A stretch of DNA of 64,000 bases, taken from positions 248,001-312,000 of the forward strand of contig NZ_BJTC01000006.1 of assembly GCF_006829085.1 (NCBI RefSeq), read 5' to 3'. The first letter of the stretch is position 1. Each line of letters starts with the position of its first letter. Made by a program: the position numbers and the translations under genes. Shown one piece after another: positions 42,374-49,656 of the stretch. Source of the DNA: Chryseobacterium sp. ON_d1. Its GTDB lineage: Bacteria; Bacteroidota; Bacteroidia; Flavobacteriales; Weeksellaceae. Under the pieces are notes generated by a model. That model saw only the letters and a program-made list of their open reading frames with translations. It had not been told where the DNA came from and did no database searches.

Positions 42374-43247
42374 CTTTATTTTTTTGTTTTTTTATGCTGT
42401 AGTATTCATTCTTCTTTTTTCTTGCGAAAAACAGAAGAATTCCTATATTGAATCTATTGCACGGAATGATATGAAGCTTTCTTCTTCACCAAAACCAGGA
42501 AGCTGGCGTTATAATCATGATGAATGTTTCCAGACATTTGAAGATTTTCAGAAGTTAAGAAAAATAAAACCCGGACCTGGAAAAAATATCATTTATATTC
42601 AGCCTATAGGAACTTTTGATGAACTTCAGAAAAAGGAAATAGTACTCACAAAAGAATATTTAAAAATATATTACCAGCTGGAAACAAAAATACTGCCTGC
42701 TCTGCCCAATACTATCTTTCCTGAAAAAGTGAAAAGAATTTCAAAAGAAGGACAGGAACAGATTTTGGCAGGATATGTACTGGACAGCATCCTGATCAAA
42801 AGAAAACCCAAAGATGCTCTAGTCCTGATGGGAATTACAGAGAAAGATCTTTTTCCCAAACCGGAATGGAATTATATTTTCGGATTGGCTTCTTATGAAG
42901 ATGGTGTAGGAGTAACTTCAATGTACAGATTTGCTGACGGCCGCTTAACAGATTCTAATTTTAATGAGAGCTTTTTAAGGTTAATAAAAATCAGCTCTCA
43001 CGAAATTGGTCATATGTTCGGAATCAGCCACTGCCTGAATGCCAACTGTGTAATGAATGGAACGAATTCATTACCGGAAACGGATTATCACCTGGCCAGA
43101 GCCTGTTCGCTTTGCCAAAGAAAACTGAGTTCAAGCATCCACTATGATCATAAAAAAAGACTTCTTCAACTAAAAAATTTCTTTGAAAAGCAACATCTCA
43201 ATACAGAGCTCACTTTAGCCAACCAGGATCTGAATCTTGTCCAGTAA
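42354..43247 (+). CDS. Archaemetzincin-family zinc metalloprotease lipoprotein
   Basis: The protein has 297 residues. The zinc motif HEIGHMFGISHC is followed by NANCVMNG and, further on, CSLCQRKL. This matches the archaemetzincin signature HExxHxxGxxHCxxxxCxM...CxxC, with both zinc sites. A lipoprotein signal (FILLFSC, Cys near residue 24) puts it in the envelope. I chose ATG at 42354 (MSLGKYNFIFLFF). The longer frame starts with GTG at 42303, deep inside sixA. Archaemetzincins are aminopeptidase-like in human AMZ1/2. A bacterial lipoprotein version translationally coupled to SixA is unusual. Confidence 0.88.
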   Translation: MSLGKYNFIFLFFYAVVFILLFSCEKQKNSYIESIARNDMKLSSSPKPGSWRYNHDECFQTFEDFQKLRKIKPGPGKNIIYIQPIGTFDELQKKEIVLTKEYLKIYYQLETKILPALPNTIFPEKVKRISKEGQEQILAGYVLDSILIKRKPKDALVLMGITEKDLFPKPEWNYIFGLASYEDGVGVTSMYRFADGRLTDSNFNESFLRLIKISSHEIGHMFGISHCLNANCVMNGTNSLPETDYHLARACSLCQRKLSSSIHYDHKKRLLQLKNFFEKQHLNTELTLANQDLNLVQ

Positions 43248-43266
43248 ACCATTATTTCTTTTACCT

Positions 43267-43325
43267 ACACATTCCCCTCCACCGGAGGGATGGCAAAAAA
43301 TTTATTTTTGACGGGGTGGTTCATT
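43267..43325. repeat. CCCTCC/GGAGGG palindromic intergenic element
   Basis: CCCCTCCACCGGAGGGATGG carries a short perfect core, CTCCACCGGAG. It is followed by AAAAATTTATTTTTGACGGGGTGG, whose GGGGTGG echoes the first arm. This resembles G+C-rich intergenic palindromes I associate with flavobacteria. No ORF. Confidence 0.45.
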
Positions 43326-43396
43326 TCTGCTAAAGCCTTTTTTTTATTAGAACTCGTGTTATTTGTGAACAAATTAATACCATTGGTGTTAAAGAA

Positions 43397-43424
43397 AAAA
43401 GAACAGACTAAAGCCCGTTCTTTT
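43397..43424. terminator. Hairpin terminator between archaemetzincin and beta-lactamase-fold genes
   Basis: AAAAGAAC...GTTCTTTT gives a stem with A/T tails on both sides, so it can act in both directions. Confidence 0.6.
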
Positions 43425-43470
43425 TAATATTTTTCTAAGATTTTATCTTTTACTTTTTAGCCTTTTGTAT

Positions 43471-45015
43471 TTATTTTCTTTTTAAATCCAGGTCATCAAA
43501 ATCAAAACTGAAATCCGTCACATCAGAAACAGCCTTCAATCTTGCAGATTCTGCTTTCCCGTTTTCATCATAGTTGAAAATAATATAAGCATCCGCATCA
43601 TAACTTCTGTCATCCCATTTAATAATAAAAGAATTATTGGAGTAAGGAAGCAGTTCTCCTTTTAATCTCGGAGAGTTTTTACATGAAATTCTGTACGTAT
43701 TACCCTGCTGTGTAATTTCTACATCACCAAACCAAACATCATTGTATGTTCCTACAAACTGTTCTGCTTTTGGCTGAAGACCTTTCTCTTTCTTAAAAGA
43801 TTCTGATTTTGCAAAAGCATCTTTCTTCTGCTTATCAAATTCAGCTTCCATTTTAGACATTCTCTCGCCATATGTTTTCAGCCAGTTTCTGTCGGCTATC
43901 CCAAGGTAAGAATCTTTCACGGTATTGGTAATCGTATTGAAAGCGGCCCCGGATTGCTGGTTGGTCAGTACAACAATTCCCAGTTTCATATCCGGTATTA
44001 AAGTAAACTGTGTAACTGTTCCGATTAACCCTCCGGTATGCTGTACCTGCTTGTGTCCTTTAACATCACTCAGGAACCAGCCTAAGCCGTATCCATAGAA
44101 ACTCGTATCATAAGGATTCTTCGCTGCCACCCTATCTGGAATCTGTAAGCTCCAAAGCTGTTGGGCATTTTTATCAGAAACCAGTTTTTTTCCGTCTTTA
44201 GTCGTAAAATTATTTAAGAGACATTCTGCCCAGGTGGTCATGTCTTTAATATTACTCATAATTCCGCCGGCTGCATTGGCTGTTTCATTCCAGTCATGAG
44301 GAACGGCGATTGCTTTTCCATCTACAGGTGCATGGGCATCAATTTTATTGGCTACCGCTTTTGCTCTGTTGTAGCTTCCAAAACTTGAAGTCATTCCTAC
44401 AGGTTTCATGATTCTCTGCTCAATAAATTCTGCCCAGCTTAATCCGGAAACTCTGTGAATGACTTCTCCGGCTACAATAAACATGATATTGTTATAATCC
44501 AGTTTTGTTCTGAACGGATTCTCCGGTTTCAGATATCTCACATTACGAACAATATCATTAACGGTTAAGCTCCCTCCTTCCGGAAAAAACATCAGATCTC
44601 CCTGCCCAAGTCCTAATCCGGCTCTGTGTGTGATAAGGTCTTTGATTGTAACATTTTGTGATACGTACGGATCATACATTTGGAACTCAGGAATATATTT
44701 TGAAACTTTATCATCCCAGTTTAATTTTCCTTCATCTGCCAAAATAGCTAATGCTGTACATGTAAAACCTTTAGAATTGGAAGCAATTCCTACTAAAGTG
44801 TTATCATCCATAGGCTGCCTGGAAGTGAGTGAACGTACACCAAACCCTTTGGAATAGATCATTTTTCCATCTTTTACGATTCCTACTGACATTCCTGGTA
44901 CATCAAAGGTTTTCAGGGTGTTTTGGATCAGCTCGTCCAGCTTTTTTTCTTCAACCTGCGCATTGGCCAGTCCTACGGTCAAAAGAAAAATGAAAAAAGA
45001 AAGTTTCTGTTTCAT
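43471..45015 (-). CDS. Serine hydrolase of the class C beta-lactamase/PBP family
   Basis: The protein has 514 residues. A signal peptide (MKQKLSFFIFLLTVGLANAQ) is followed by the beta-lactamase fold. The nucleophile motif S79-N-S-K82 (GIASNSKGFT), a Tyr-x-Asn (LDYNNIMF) and an HTGG triad (VQHTGGLIG, replacing KTG) are all visible. Residues about 400-514 form a C-terminal beta domain of the DUF3471 kind (AEQFVGTYNDVWFGDV). Such proteins are usually D-Ala-D-Ala peptidases, esterases or amino-acid amidases, not drug-resistance enzymes. The substrate is unknown. Confidence 0.88.
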   Translation of the reverse strand: MKQKLSFFIFLLTVGLANAQVEEKKLDELIQNTLKTFDVPGMSVGIVKDGKMIYSKGFGVRSLTSRQPMDDNTLVGIASNSKGFTCTALAILADEGKLNWDDKVSKYIPEFQMYDPYVSQNVTIKDLITHRAGLGLGQGDLMFFPEGGSLTVNDIVRNVRYLKPENPFRTKLDYNNIMFIVAGEVIHRVSGLSWAEFIEQRIMKPVGMTSSFGSYNRAKAVANKIDAHAPVDGKAIAVPHDWNETANAAGGIMSNIKDMTTWAECLLNNFTTKDGKKLVSDKNAQQLWSLQIPDRVAAKNPYDTSFYGYGLGWFLSDVKGHKQVQHTGGLIGTVTQFTLIPDMKLGIVVLTNQQSGAAFNTITNTVKDSYLGIADRNWLKTYGERMSKMEAEFDKQKKDAFAKSESFKKEKGLQPKAEQFVGTYNDVWFGDVEITQQGNTYRISCKNSPRLKGELLPYSNNSFIIKWDDRSYDADAYIIFNYDENGKAESARLKAVSDVTDFSFDFDDLDLKRK

Positions 45016-45033
45016 TGTTTATTTTAATTTTCC

Positions 45034-45041
45034 CAAATTTA
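45034..45041 (-). promoter_or_regulatory. -7 element of the serine hydrolase gene
   Basis: TAAATTTG on the minus strand, 18 nt before the ATG at 45015. Confidence 0.5.
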
Positions 45042-45103
45042 CTAAATATTAAGCGATGCTAATTTTAGCAGTGTTAAAACTTTACGATAAATCAGTTGTC
45101 TTC

Positions 45104-45568
45104 ATGAAAAAGCCTATTTCTATCTGTATTTTCTCTCTTCTTATGACCTGCGGTATAAAAGCTCAGGACAGAACTGCCAATCCTTTACTTTTACAGACCT
45201 GGAATCTCAATAAAATGGATACTTATATTTATACTTATGAGAAACAGGATGGTTTTGAGGCCAGAAGAGAGGGGCTCAGATTTCAGAAAAATGGAAAAAT
45301 TACAGGAAATCTGATTAAATCCACATTAAAATATGATGCTCTTGAAGAGCCCGTTATTAAAAATGAAAAAGCTGACCGTTATATCGGGAGCTGGAAAAAA
45401 GCTTCAGATTCTACAGTAACCATAGTATTCCCATCCAATACGAATATGACCGGAACTTTTATTATATCAAAGCTTACTGAGAACCAGCTGAAGCTAAAAA
45501 AAGTTTTCAGTGCAGATATAGAAAAGAAAATGGATTCCATCAGAAAAACAAAAAATATCACTGAATAA
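45104..45568 (+). CDS. Small secreted protein, lipocalin-like
   Basis: This 154-residue protein has a signal peptide (MKKPISICIFSLLMTCGIKAQ). The mature part (LLLQTWNLNKMDTYIYTYEKQ, then GLRFQKNGKITG, then IGSWKKASDSTVTIVFP and LKLKKVFS) has the W...G..W..DD strand pattern of lipocalin-like DUF families in Bacteroidota. I chose the ATG at 45104; the upstream extension to 45056 would spoil the signal peptide. Function is unknown. Confidence 0.7.
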   Translation: MKKPISICIFSLLMTCGIKAQDRTANPLLLQTWNLNKMDTYIYTYEKQDGFEARREGLRFQKNGKITGNLIKSTLKYDALEEPVIKNEKADRYIGSWKKASDSTVTIVFPSNTNMTGTFIISKLTENQLKLKKVFSADIEKKMDSIRKTKNITE

Positions 45569-45597
45569 GATCCCGGCTCAGTTTATGAAAGCTTATC

Positions 45598-45605
45598 TAT
45601 ATTTG
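45598..45605 (+). promoter_or_regulatory. -7 element before the 45626 gene
   Basis: TATATTTG fits TAnnTTTG and lies 20 nt before the ATG. Confidence 0.55.
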
Positions 45606-45625
45606 CAATCTAAAAAAATAGTAAA

Positions 45626-46075
45626 ATGACATTAAACAGATTATTGGCTTTCTTCTTACTGATGATAAGCTGTAATTTATATTTTTCCCAGGACGTCACC
45701 ATCAAAGATGATAAAGTTTTACTGGATGGGAAACAGATCCTGAAAGCCGAAAAAATCAATGTGGCACAGTATTCTTTTTTCTCCATGAAAGACGATGAAG
45801 AAATTCTTCTTTACCGGTATATGGATAATGAAACCCCGCGGTACGTAAGTGATGATTATTTTATCCTGAATTTCCTGACGGAAAAAACCAAAGTAGAATC
45901 TACGGATTTAGGCAAAATCTCTAATTTTATGAATTCCAAAAAAGGAATGGAAAAGCTGGTAAAATGGCTATTGAAAGAAAGAGTAATCAATCATGACGGA
46001 GAATTAAATCCGGACCGTCTGGCTGTGTTCAAAGATAAATACCACGAAAACATTACTGAAAGAACCCTTAGATAA
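45626..46075 (+). CDS. Hypothetical secreted protein coupled to a phosphoesterase gene
   Basis: This 149-residue protein has a signal peptide (MTLNRLLAFFLLMISCNLYFSQ). The mature sequence (VTIKDDKVLLDGKQILKAEKIN, then RYVSDDYFILNFLTEKTK, then MEKLVKWLLKERVINHDGELN) is not recognised. ISC near residue 16 could be read as a lipobox, but the AQ-like end (YFSQ) fits signal peptidase I equally well. Its stop overlaps the next gene's ATG in TAATG, so expression is coupled to the YfcE-like phosphoesterase. Confidence 0.65.
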   Translation: MTLNRLLAFFLLMISCNLYFSQDVTIKDDKVLLDGKQILKAEKINVAQYSFFSMKDDEEILLYRYMDNETPRYVSDDYFILNFLTEKTKVESTDLGKISNFMNSKKGMEKLVKWLLKERVINHDGELNPDRLAVFKDKYHENITERTLR

Positions 46076-46572
46076 TGACAAAAGTTCTTCTTCTTTCCGA
46101 TTCCCATTCTTATATTGACGACCGCATTCTTGAATATGCTTCTCAGGCCGATGAAGTATGGCATTGTGGAGATTTCGGGAGTCTTGATGTGATTGAACAG
46201 CTGGAAAAGATTAAACCTCTGAAGGGAGTTTACGGAAATATTGACCATGCTAAAATACAAGCAGAATTTCCTGAAGTGAATCGTTTTTTTTGTGAAAAAC
46301 TGGAAGTTCTGATGATCCATATAGGAGGTTATCCCGGAAAGTATTCTCCACTCGCGAAAAAAGAAATTTCAGAAAAGGCTCCGAAATTATTTATTTCAGG
46401 GCATTCACATATTCTGAAAGCAATGTATGATGAGAAAAACAAGCTTCTCCATCTGAATCCCGGTGCCTGCGGAAAACAGGGCTGGCATAAAGTAAGAACA
46501 ATGATGCGTTTTGCAGTGGATGGTGAGGAAATCAAGGATCTGGAAGTTATTGAATTGGGACCAAGAGCCTGA
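46075..46572 (+). CDS. YfcE/MJ0936-family metallophosphoesterase
   Basis: This 165-residue cytoplasmic phosphodiesterase has the core ligands in LLSDSHSYIDD (Asp-x-His), WHCGDFGS (GD), GVYGNIDHA (GN.D) and ISGHSHILKAM (GHSH). It lacks the usual GNCD and has GNID instead, a common variant. Length matches the family. The substrate is unknown. It is translated from TAATG overlapping the upstream gene. Confidence 0.88.
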   Translation: MTKVLLLSDSHSYIDDRILEYASQADEVWHCGDFGSLDVIEQLEKIKPLKGVYGNIDHAKIQAEFPEVNRFFCEKLEVLMIHIGGYPGKYSPLAKKEISEKAPKLFISGHSHILKAMYDEKNKLLHLNPGACGKQGWHKVRTMMRFAVDGEEIKDLEVIELGPRA

Positions 46573-46625
46573 CGGGATGAGAGGGTTTGAGAATTTGAGA
46601 GTTTGTGTTCATCCATTTTACTTTC

Positions 46626-46633
46626 TACCTTTG
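46626..46633 (+). promoter_or_regulatory. -7 element of the Smr-domain gene
   Basis: TACCTTTG lies 33 nt before the ATG at 46667. A TTG at 46603-46605 is 20 bp upstream, slightly long for a -33 box. The box sits inside the upstream extension of the frame and supports the later start. Confidence 0.55.
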
Positions 46634-46666
46634 CAGAAATATTGGTTCAGAAAGGCCTTAAAAATT

Positions 46667-47161
46667 ATGAAGATCGGCGATAAGGTTTCGGTAGTAGATG
46701 AAGATTTAAGCGGGGTAATTACTTCCGTAAAGGGGAATATTGTTGTTTTTAAAGATGAATATGGTTTTACTCATCAATATCCGAAAGAAAAAATGGTTCC
46801 TAAAAATGCTGATCTGTATGAAAATATCAGAATAGTAAAAAAAGCAGAGCCTAAAAAAATTATTTCCAAGAAACATCAGAAAAATCATTTGGTTTTAGAT
46901 CTGCATTTTCATAATTTGGTAAAGAATCCCAATGACTATGACAGCTTTGAAAGATTGTTTATTCAAAAGGAAAAACTGATCGAAGTGATTGAATTCTGCA
47001 GAAAAAACAACCTCAAGAGGCTGGAAATTGTGCATGGTATTGGTGATGGCACTTTACAGCGTATGGTTCGTGATGTGTTGGAAAGCCAGCTCAATATTGA
47101 TTTTTATAATAAGGAAATACTTCACCATCAATCAGGTGCGGTAATGGTAGAATTTCACTAA
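46667..47161 (+). CDS. Smr-domain (MutS2-like) protein
   Basis: The protein has 164 residues. An N-terminal beta domain (MKIGDKVSVVDEDLSGVITSV) is followed by a linker. The Smr domain spans about 78-164 with LDLHFHNL (the DLH motif), EIVHGIGDGTLQRMVRD (the H-G-x-G loop) and HHQSGAVMVEF at the end. Smr domains nick or cleave nucleic acids, including at stalled ribosomes. The stand-alone form with a short N-terminal barrel is common in Bacteroidota. I chose ATG at 46667 over 46511, because the longer frame overlaps the phosphoesterase gene. Confidence 0.88.
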   Translation: MKIGDKVSVVDEDLSGVITSVKGNIVVFKDEYGFTHQYPKEKMVPKNADLYENIRIVKKAEPKKIISKKHQKNHLVLDLHFHNLVKNPNDYDSFERLFIQKEKLIEVIEFCRKNNLKRLEIVHGIGDGTLQRMVRDVLESQLNIDFYNKEILHHQSGAVMVEFH

Positions 47162-47166
47162 ATTTG
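47159..47166 (+). promoter_or_regulatory. -7 element overlapping the Smr gene's stop
   Basis: TAAATTTG includes the TAA stop of the Smr gene and lies 13 nt before the DUF3822 ATG. Confidence 0.45.
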
Positions 47167-47179
47167 CAGGAATTGAAAT

Positions 47180-47896
47180 ATGAACGTACTTAATTTACTT
47201 TTTACCAAAGACGGATTGATCTGCCAGATTGTTAAAAACAAAAACATTCTGGAGGAAAAATCTTATTTCGTTACTGAAGAGACACCAGCCAATCTTATTG
47301 AACAGAAGCTGGACGAAGTTCTTATCAAGCAGCGTTATGAAGAAATCCATGTGATTTCGGCATTCAACCATTTTACCCTGATGCCAGAAGGTTTTTCTGA
47401 ACATGATGCAGGATTTGATTTAATTGCCTTTAATGCTCCTGCTGACAGGGAAAAAGAAGAACTGATGCTCTCCATCAACAAAAAATTCAATATTCAGTTT
47501 TATTATACTTTCCCGAAAAGCTATTATAAAAAAATAAAAGAACTGGCTATACCTGCTCATTTTAACTTCTCCGGTGAAAAGTTTTTAAGCTCGATCAATA
47601 ATAAAACCACTAAAGAAATTCACATCAACCTTTATCATAATCAATGCGAATTTTTTGCAATTGATAATAAGAAAATCATTCTTTATAATAACCTGGATGT
47701 GAATTCGGAAGTGGATTTTCTTTATTTTATCATGTTTACCTTAAGCAAAATCGGTTTCGGAATCAATGAGACCAGCTTTTATGCATATGGAGAAACAACG
47801 GAAAATGAAACCTTTATTTCCGAACTTCAGAAGTTTGTTAAAAACTTAAAAATTGTTTTTGACAATATTCCCAACAAAAATTTTATACTTAATTAG
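47180..47896 (+). CDS. DUF3822 family protein
   Basis: This 238-residue cytoplasmic protein has alternating beta-alpha elements such as MNVLNLLFTKDGLICQIVKN and TKEIHINLYHNQCEFFAIDNKKIILYN. The latter resembles the second half of an actin/HSP70-like ATPase fold, which is how I remember the family. No intact phosphate loops are obvious. It sits between Smr and rsmD, an order I recall in other flavobacteria. Its job is unknown. Confidence 0.8.
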   Translation: MNVLNLLFTKDGLICQIVKNKNILEEKSYFVTEETPANLIEQKLDEVLIKQRYEEIHVISAFNHFTLMPEGFSEHDAGFDLIAFNAPADREKEELMLSINKKFNIQFYYTFPKSYYKKIKELAIPAHFNFSGEKFLSSINNKTTKEIHINLYHNQCEFFAIDNKKIILYNNLDVNSEVDFLYFIMFTLSKIGFGINETSFYAYGETTENETFISELQKFVKNLKIVFDNIPNKNFILN

Positions 47897-47975
47897 GTTG
47901 CAGGCCGCAGGAAATAGCAATTAAAACATATTCACCTGCCACCTAAAATCTATTACCCTAAACCGTAACAACAAT

Positions 47976-48548
47976 ATGTTCAGAATAATATCAGGCAAAT
48001 GGAAAGCCAAAAAAATTGCCGCTCCCAAGAACTTTGAAGTAAGGCCTACAACTGATTTTGCAAAAGAGGCTTTATTCAGCATTCTGGAAAACAAATATGA
48101 TATGCAGTCGATCTCTGTGCTCGATCTTTTTGCAGGAATTGGCTCTATCACTCTTGAATTTGCTTCCAGAGGATGCCAGAATATTACTTCTGTGGAAATG
48201 AACCCAAAGCATACAGCATTTATCAATACTACTGCTTCTGAGCTTGATATGGCACTACAGATCAATGTGCAGAGAGGTGATGTATTTGACTGGCTTAAAA
48301 AATTCAGAAATAAAAAATCATTTGAGATTGTATTCTCCGATGCTCCTTTCGAAATGGAAGAAAAAAAGTATCACGAACTGATTTCTCTGGTTTTAAACAA
48401 TAAATATCTGAAAGAAAACGGAGTCCTTATTGTAGAACACCAAAGCCGTATGAAATTTGATCACCCGAATTTAATTGACACCCGAAAATACGGAAACGTA
48501 AGCTTCAGTTTTTTTGAACCGAATAAAGAAGATAATCAGGAACTTTAA
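47976..48548 (+). CDS. rsmD: 16S rRNA (guanine966-N2)-methyltransferase, RsmD family
   Basis: The protein has 190 residues. The start MFRIISGKWKAKKIAAP, RPTTDFAKEALFSIL and the SAM-binding VLDLFAGIGSITLEFASRG are canonical for RsmD, which methylates G966 of 16S rRNA. Motif IV is SDAPFEM, where the usual form is DPPF/DPPY: one catalytic-loop proline is replaced by Ala. Its stop overlaps the opposite-strand HxlR stop by 4 bp (TTAA). Confidence 0.88.
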   Translation: MFRIISGKWKAKKIAAPKNFEVRPTTDFAKEALFSILENKYDMQSISVLDLFAGIGSITLEFASRGCQNITSVEMNPKHTAFINTTASELDMALQINVQRGDVFDWLKKFRNKKSFEIVFSDAPFEMEEKKYHELISLVLNNKYLKENGVLIVEHQSRMKFDHPNLIDTRKYGNVSFSFFEPNKEDNQEL

Positions 48549-48892
48549 TTCCTGATTATTTTTTTTGAAATGACCGGAGCTTCCTCACCCCATTTTGTAA
48601 TGGCCTCCAGAACGGGTAATAAAGTTTTTCCAAAAGAGGTTAATTCATACTCAACGACTAAAGGAGGTTTCTCTGTAAAAACTTTTCTGTCAACAATTCC
48701 ATCTTCTTCCAGCTGTTTCAGCTGTAAGCTTAACGTTCTTTCTGTAATCGTAGGAATTGACTTCCTCAGTTCGTTATATCGCTTGGCACCATCAATCAGG
48801 TGATGTAAAATTACTGCCTTCCATTTCCCACCTATAAATTTCATGGTAACACTGGTACAGCAGGGATAGGATTTATTATCTATGGTATACAT
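48545..48892 (-). CDS. HxlR-family winged-helix transcriptional regulator
   Basis: The protein has 115 residues. The HxlR pattern is clear: YPCCTSVTMKFIGGKWKAVILHHL, ELRKSIPTITERTLSLQLKQLEEDGIVDRKVF and PPLVVEYELTSFGKTLLPVL. Cysteines near the N-terminus could sense quinones or electrophiles as in YodB/HypR, but this is inferred. It is divergent from a nitroreductase gene, with an 18-bp operator-like inverted repeat between them, so the nitroreductase is its probable target. Confidence 0.93.
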   Translation of the reverse strand: MYTIDNKSYPCCTSVTMKFIGGKWKAVILHHLIDGAKRYNELRKSIPTITERTLSLQLKQLEEDGIVDRKVFTEKPPLVVEYELTSFGKTLLPVLEAITKWGEEAPVISKKIIRN

Positions 48893-48910
48893 TTTTATAC
48901 TATCATTTTT
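48893..48910. promoter_or_regulatory. Left operator half-site (probable HxlR site)
   Basis: TTTTATACTATCATTTTT is the exact reverse complement of 48957-48974. It lies directly upstream of the HxlR ATG and just downstream of that gene's TAACTTTG -7 box. Confidence 0.75.
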
Positions 48911-48921
48911 TACCGTTATTG

Positions 48922-48929
48922 CAAAGTTA
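48922..48929 (-). promoter_or_regulatory. -7 element of the HxlR gene
   Basis: TAACTTTG on the minus strand fits TAnnTTTG. The left operator starts about 12 nt downstream. Confidence 0.55.
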
Positions 48930-48941
48930 GGAAACTTAAAT

Positions 48942-48949
48942 TAATTTTG
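48942..48949 (+). promoter_or_regulatory. -7 element of the nitroreductase gene
   Basis: TAATTTTG fits TAnnTTTG. TTG at 48919-48921 lies 20 bp upstream. The right operator begins 7 nt after the box, about at the start of transcription. Confidence 0.55.
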
Positions 48950-48956
48950 TAACTAT

Positions 48957-48974
48957 AAAAATGATAGTATAAAA
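48957..48974. promoter_or_regulatory. Right operator half-site (probable HxlR site)
   Basis: AAAAATGATAGTATAAAA is the exact inverse of 48893-48910, with centres 64 bp apart. It lies immediately before the nitroreductase ATG at 48977. Confidence 0.75.
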
Positions 48975-48976
48975 TT

Positions 48977-49576
48977 ATGAACTTTTTAGACCAAATGAAA
49001 AAAAGGTATACCGTAAAAAAGTATAACCCACAAGGAAAAATCACTGAAGAGAAAGTTGCAGAACTTAAAGAAATTTTACATCTCAGTCCATCTTCTATCA
49101 ACAGTCAGCCGTGGAACTTTGTCTTTGTGAATGATCCTGAACAGAAGAAACGACTGGGAGAAAAGTCCTATTTTAATAAGGAAAAAGTGTTGCAAAGCAG
49201 CCATATTATTGTCTTTCAGGTAATCAAAGATGTAGAGAATTTTGAAAAACAAATAGAAGAAAATCTTCCGGAAGGTGCTGTTAATTATTACCACACTATG
49301 GTAAAGCCTAAGGGAGAAGAAGCTGTAAAATCATGGTTGAGGCATCAGGTGTACCTGTCATTAGGTGTACTTTTATCTGCCTGTGCAGCGATGGGAATAG
49401 ATTCTACTCCTATGGAGGGAATTGAGCCTGAAGGATATGATGCAGTTCTGAATAATGGGAAATATGAGACGTTGTTTGCTGTGGTTATCGGGGAAAGAGA
49501 TGAAACGGATGCTAATCAGCCTAAATTCAATCCAAAGAAGAGACTGAAAGCTGAAAAAGTAATTGTGGAGGCATAG
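48977..49576 (+). CDS. NAD(P)H-dependent nitroreductase family oxidoreductase
   Basis: The protein has 199 residues. The FMN-binding pattern RYTVKKYNPQGK (Arg near residue 11), LSPSSINSQPWNFVFVND and VYLSLGVLLSACAAMGIDSTPMEGIEP belongs to NfsB/DrgA-type nitroreductases. These reduce quinones, nitro compounds or similar electrophiles with NAD(P)H. It is divergently arranged with an HxlR repressor gene, so induction by electrophiles is a reasonable inference. Confidence 0.92.
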   Translation: MNFLDQMKKRYTVKKYNPQGKITEEKVAELKEILHLSPSSINSQPWNFVFVNDPEQKKRLGEKSYFNKEKVLQSSHIIVFQVIKDVENFEKQIEENLPEGAVNYYHTMVKPKGEEAVKSWLRHQVYLSLGVLLSACAAMGIDSTPMEGIEPEGYDAVLNNGKYETLFAVVIGERDETDANQPKFNPKKRLKAEKVIVEA

Positions 49577-49624
49577 TAATAACACGAATTTCACAAATTA
49601 TTTCACCAATGACACTAATAAAAA

Positions 49625-49655
49625 AGTCTGCGTCAATATGAGGCAGACTTTTTTA
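49625..49655. terminator. Bidirectional terminator between nitroreductase and murI
   Basis: AAAGTCTGC...GGCAGACTTTT, with T on the plus side and A on the other, lies between convergent genes ending at 49576 and 49657. Confidence 0.8.
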
Positions 49656-49656
49656 T

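Noticed and set aside
46573-46625. Simple repeat GAGGGTTTGAGAATTTGAGAG as a regulatory element
   Set aside because: Three imperfect copies of a 9-nt word, with no complement nearby; not enough for a feature.
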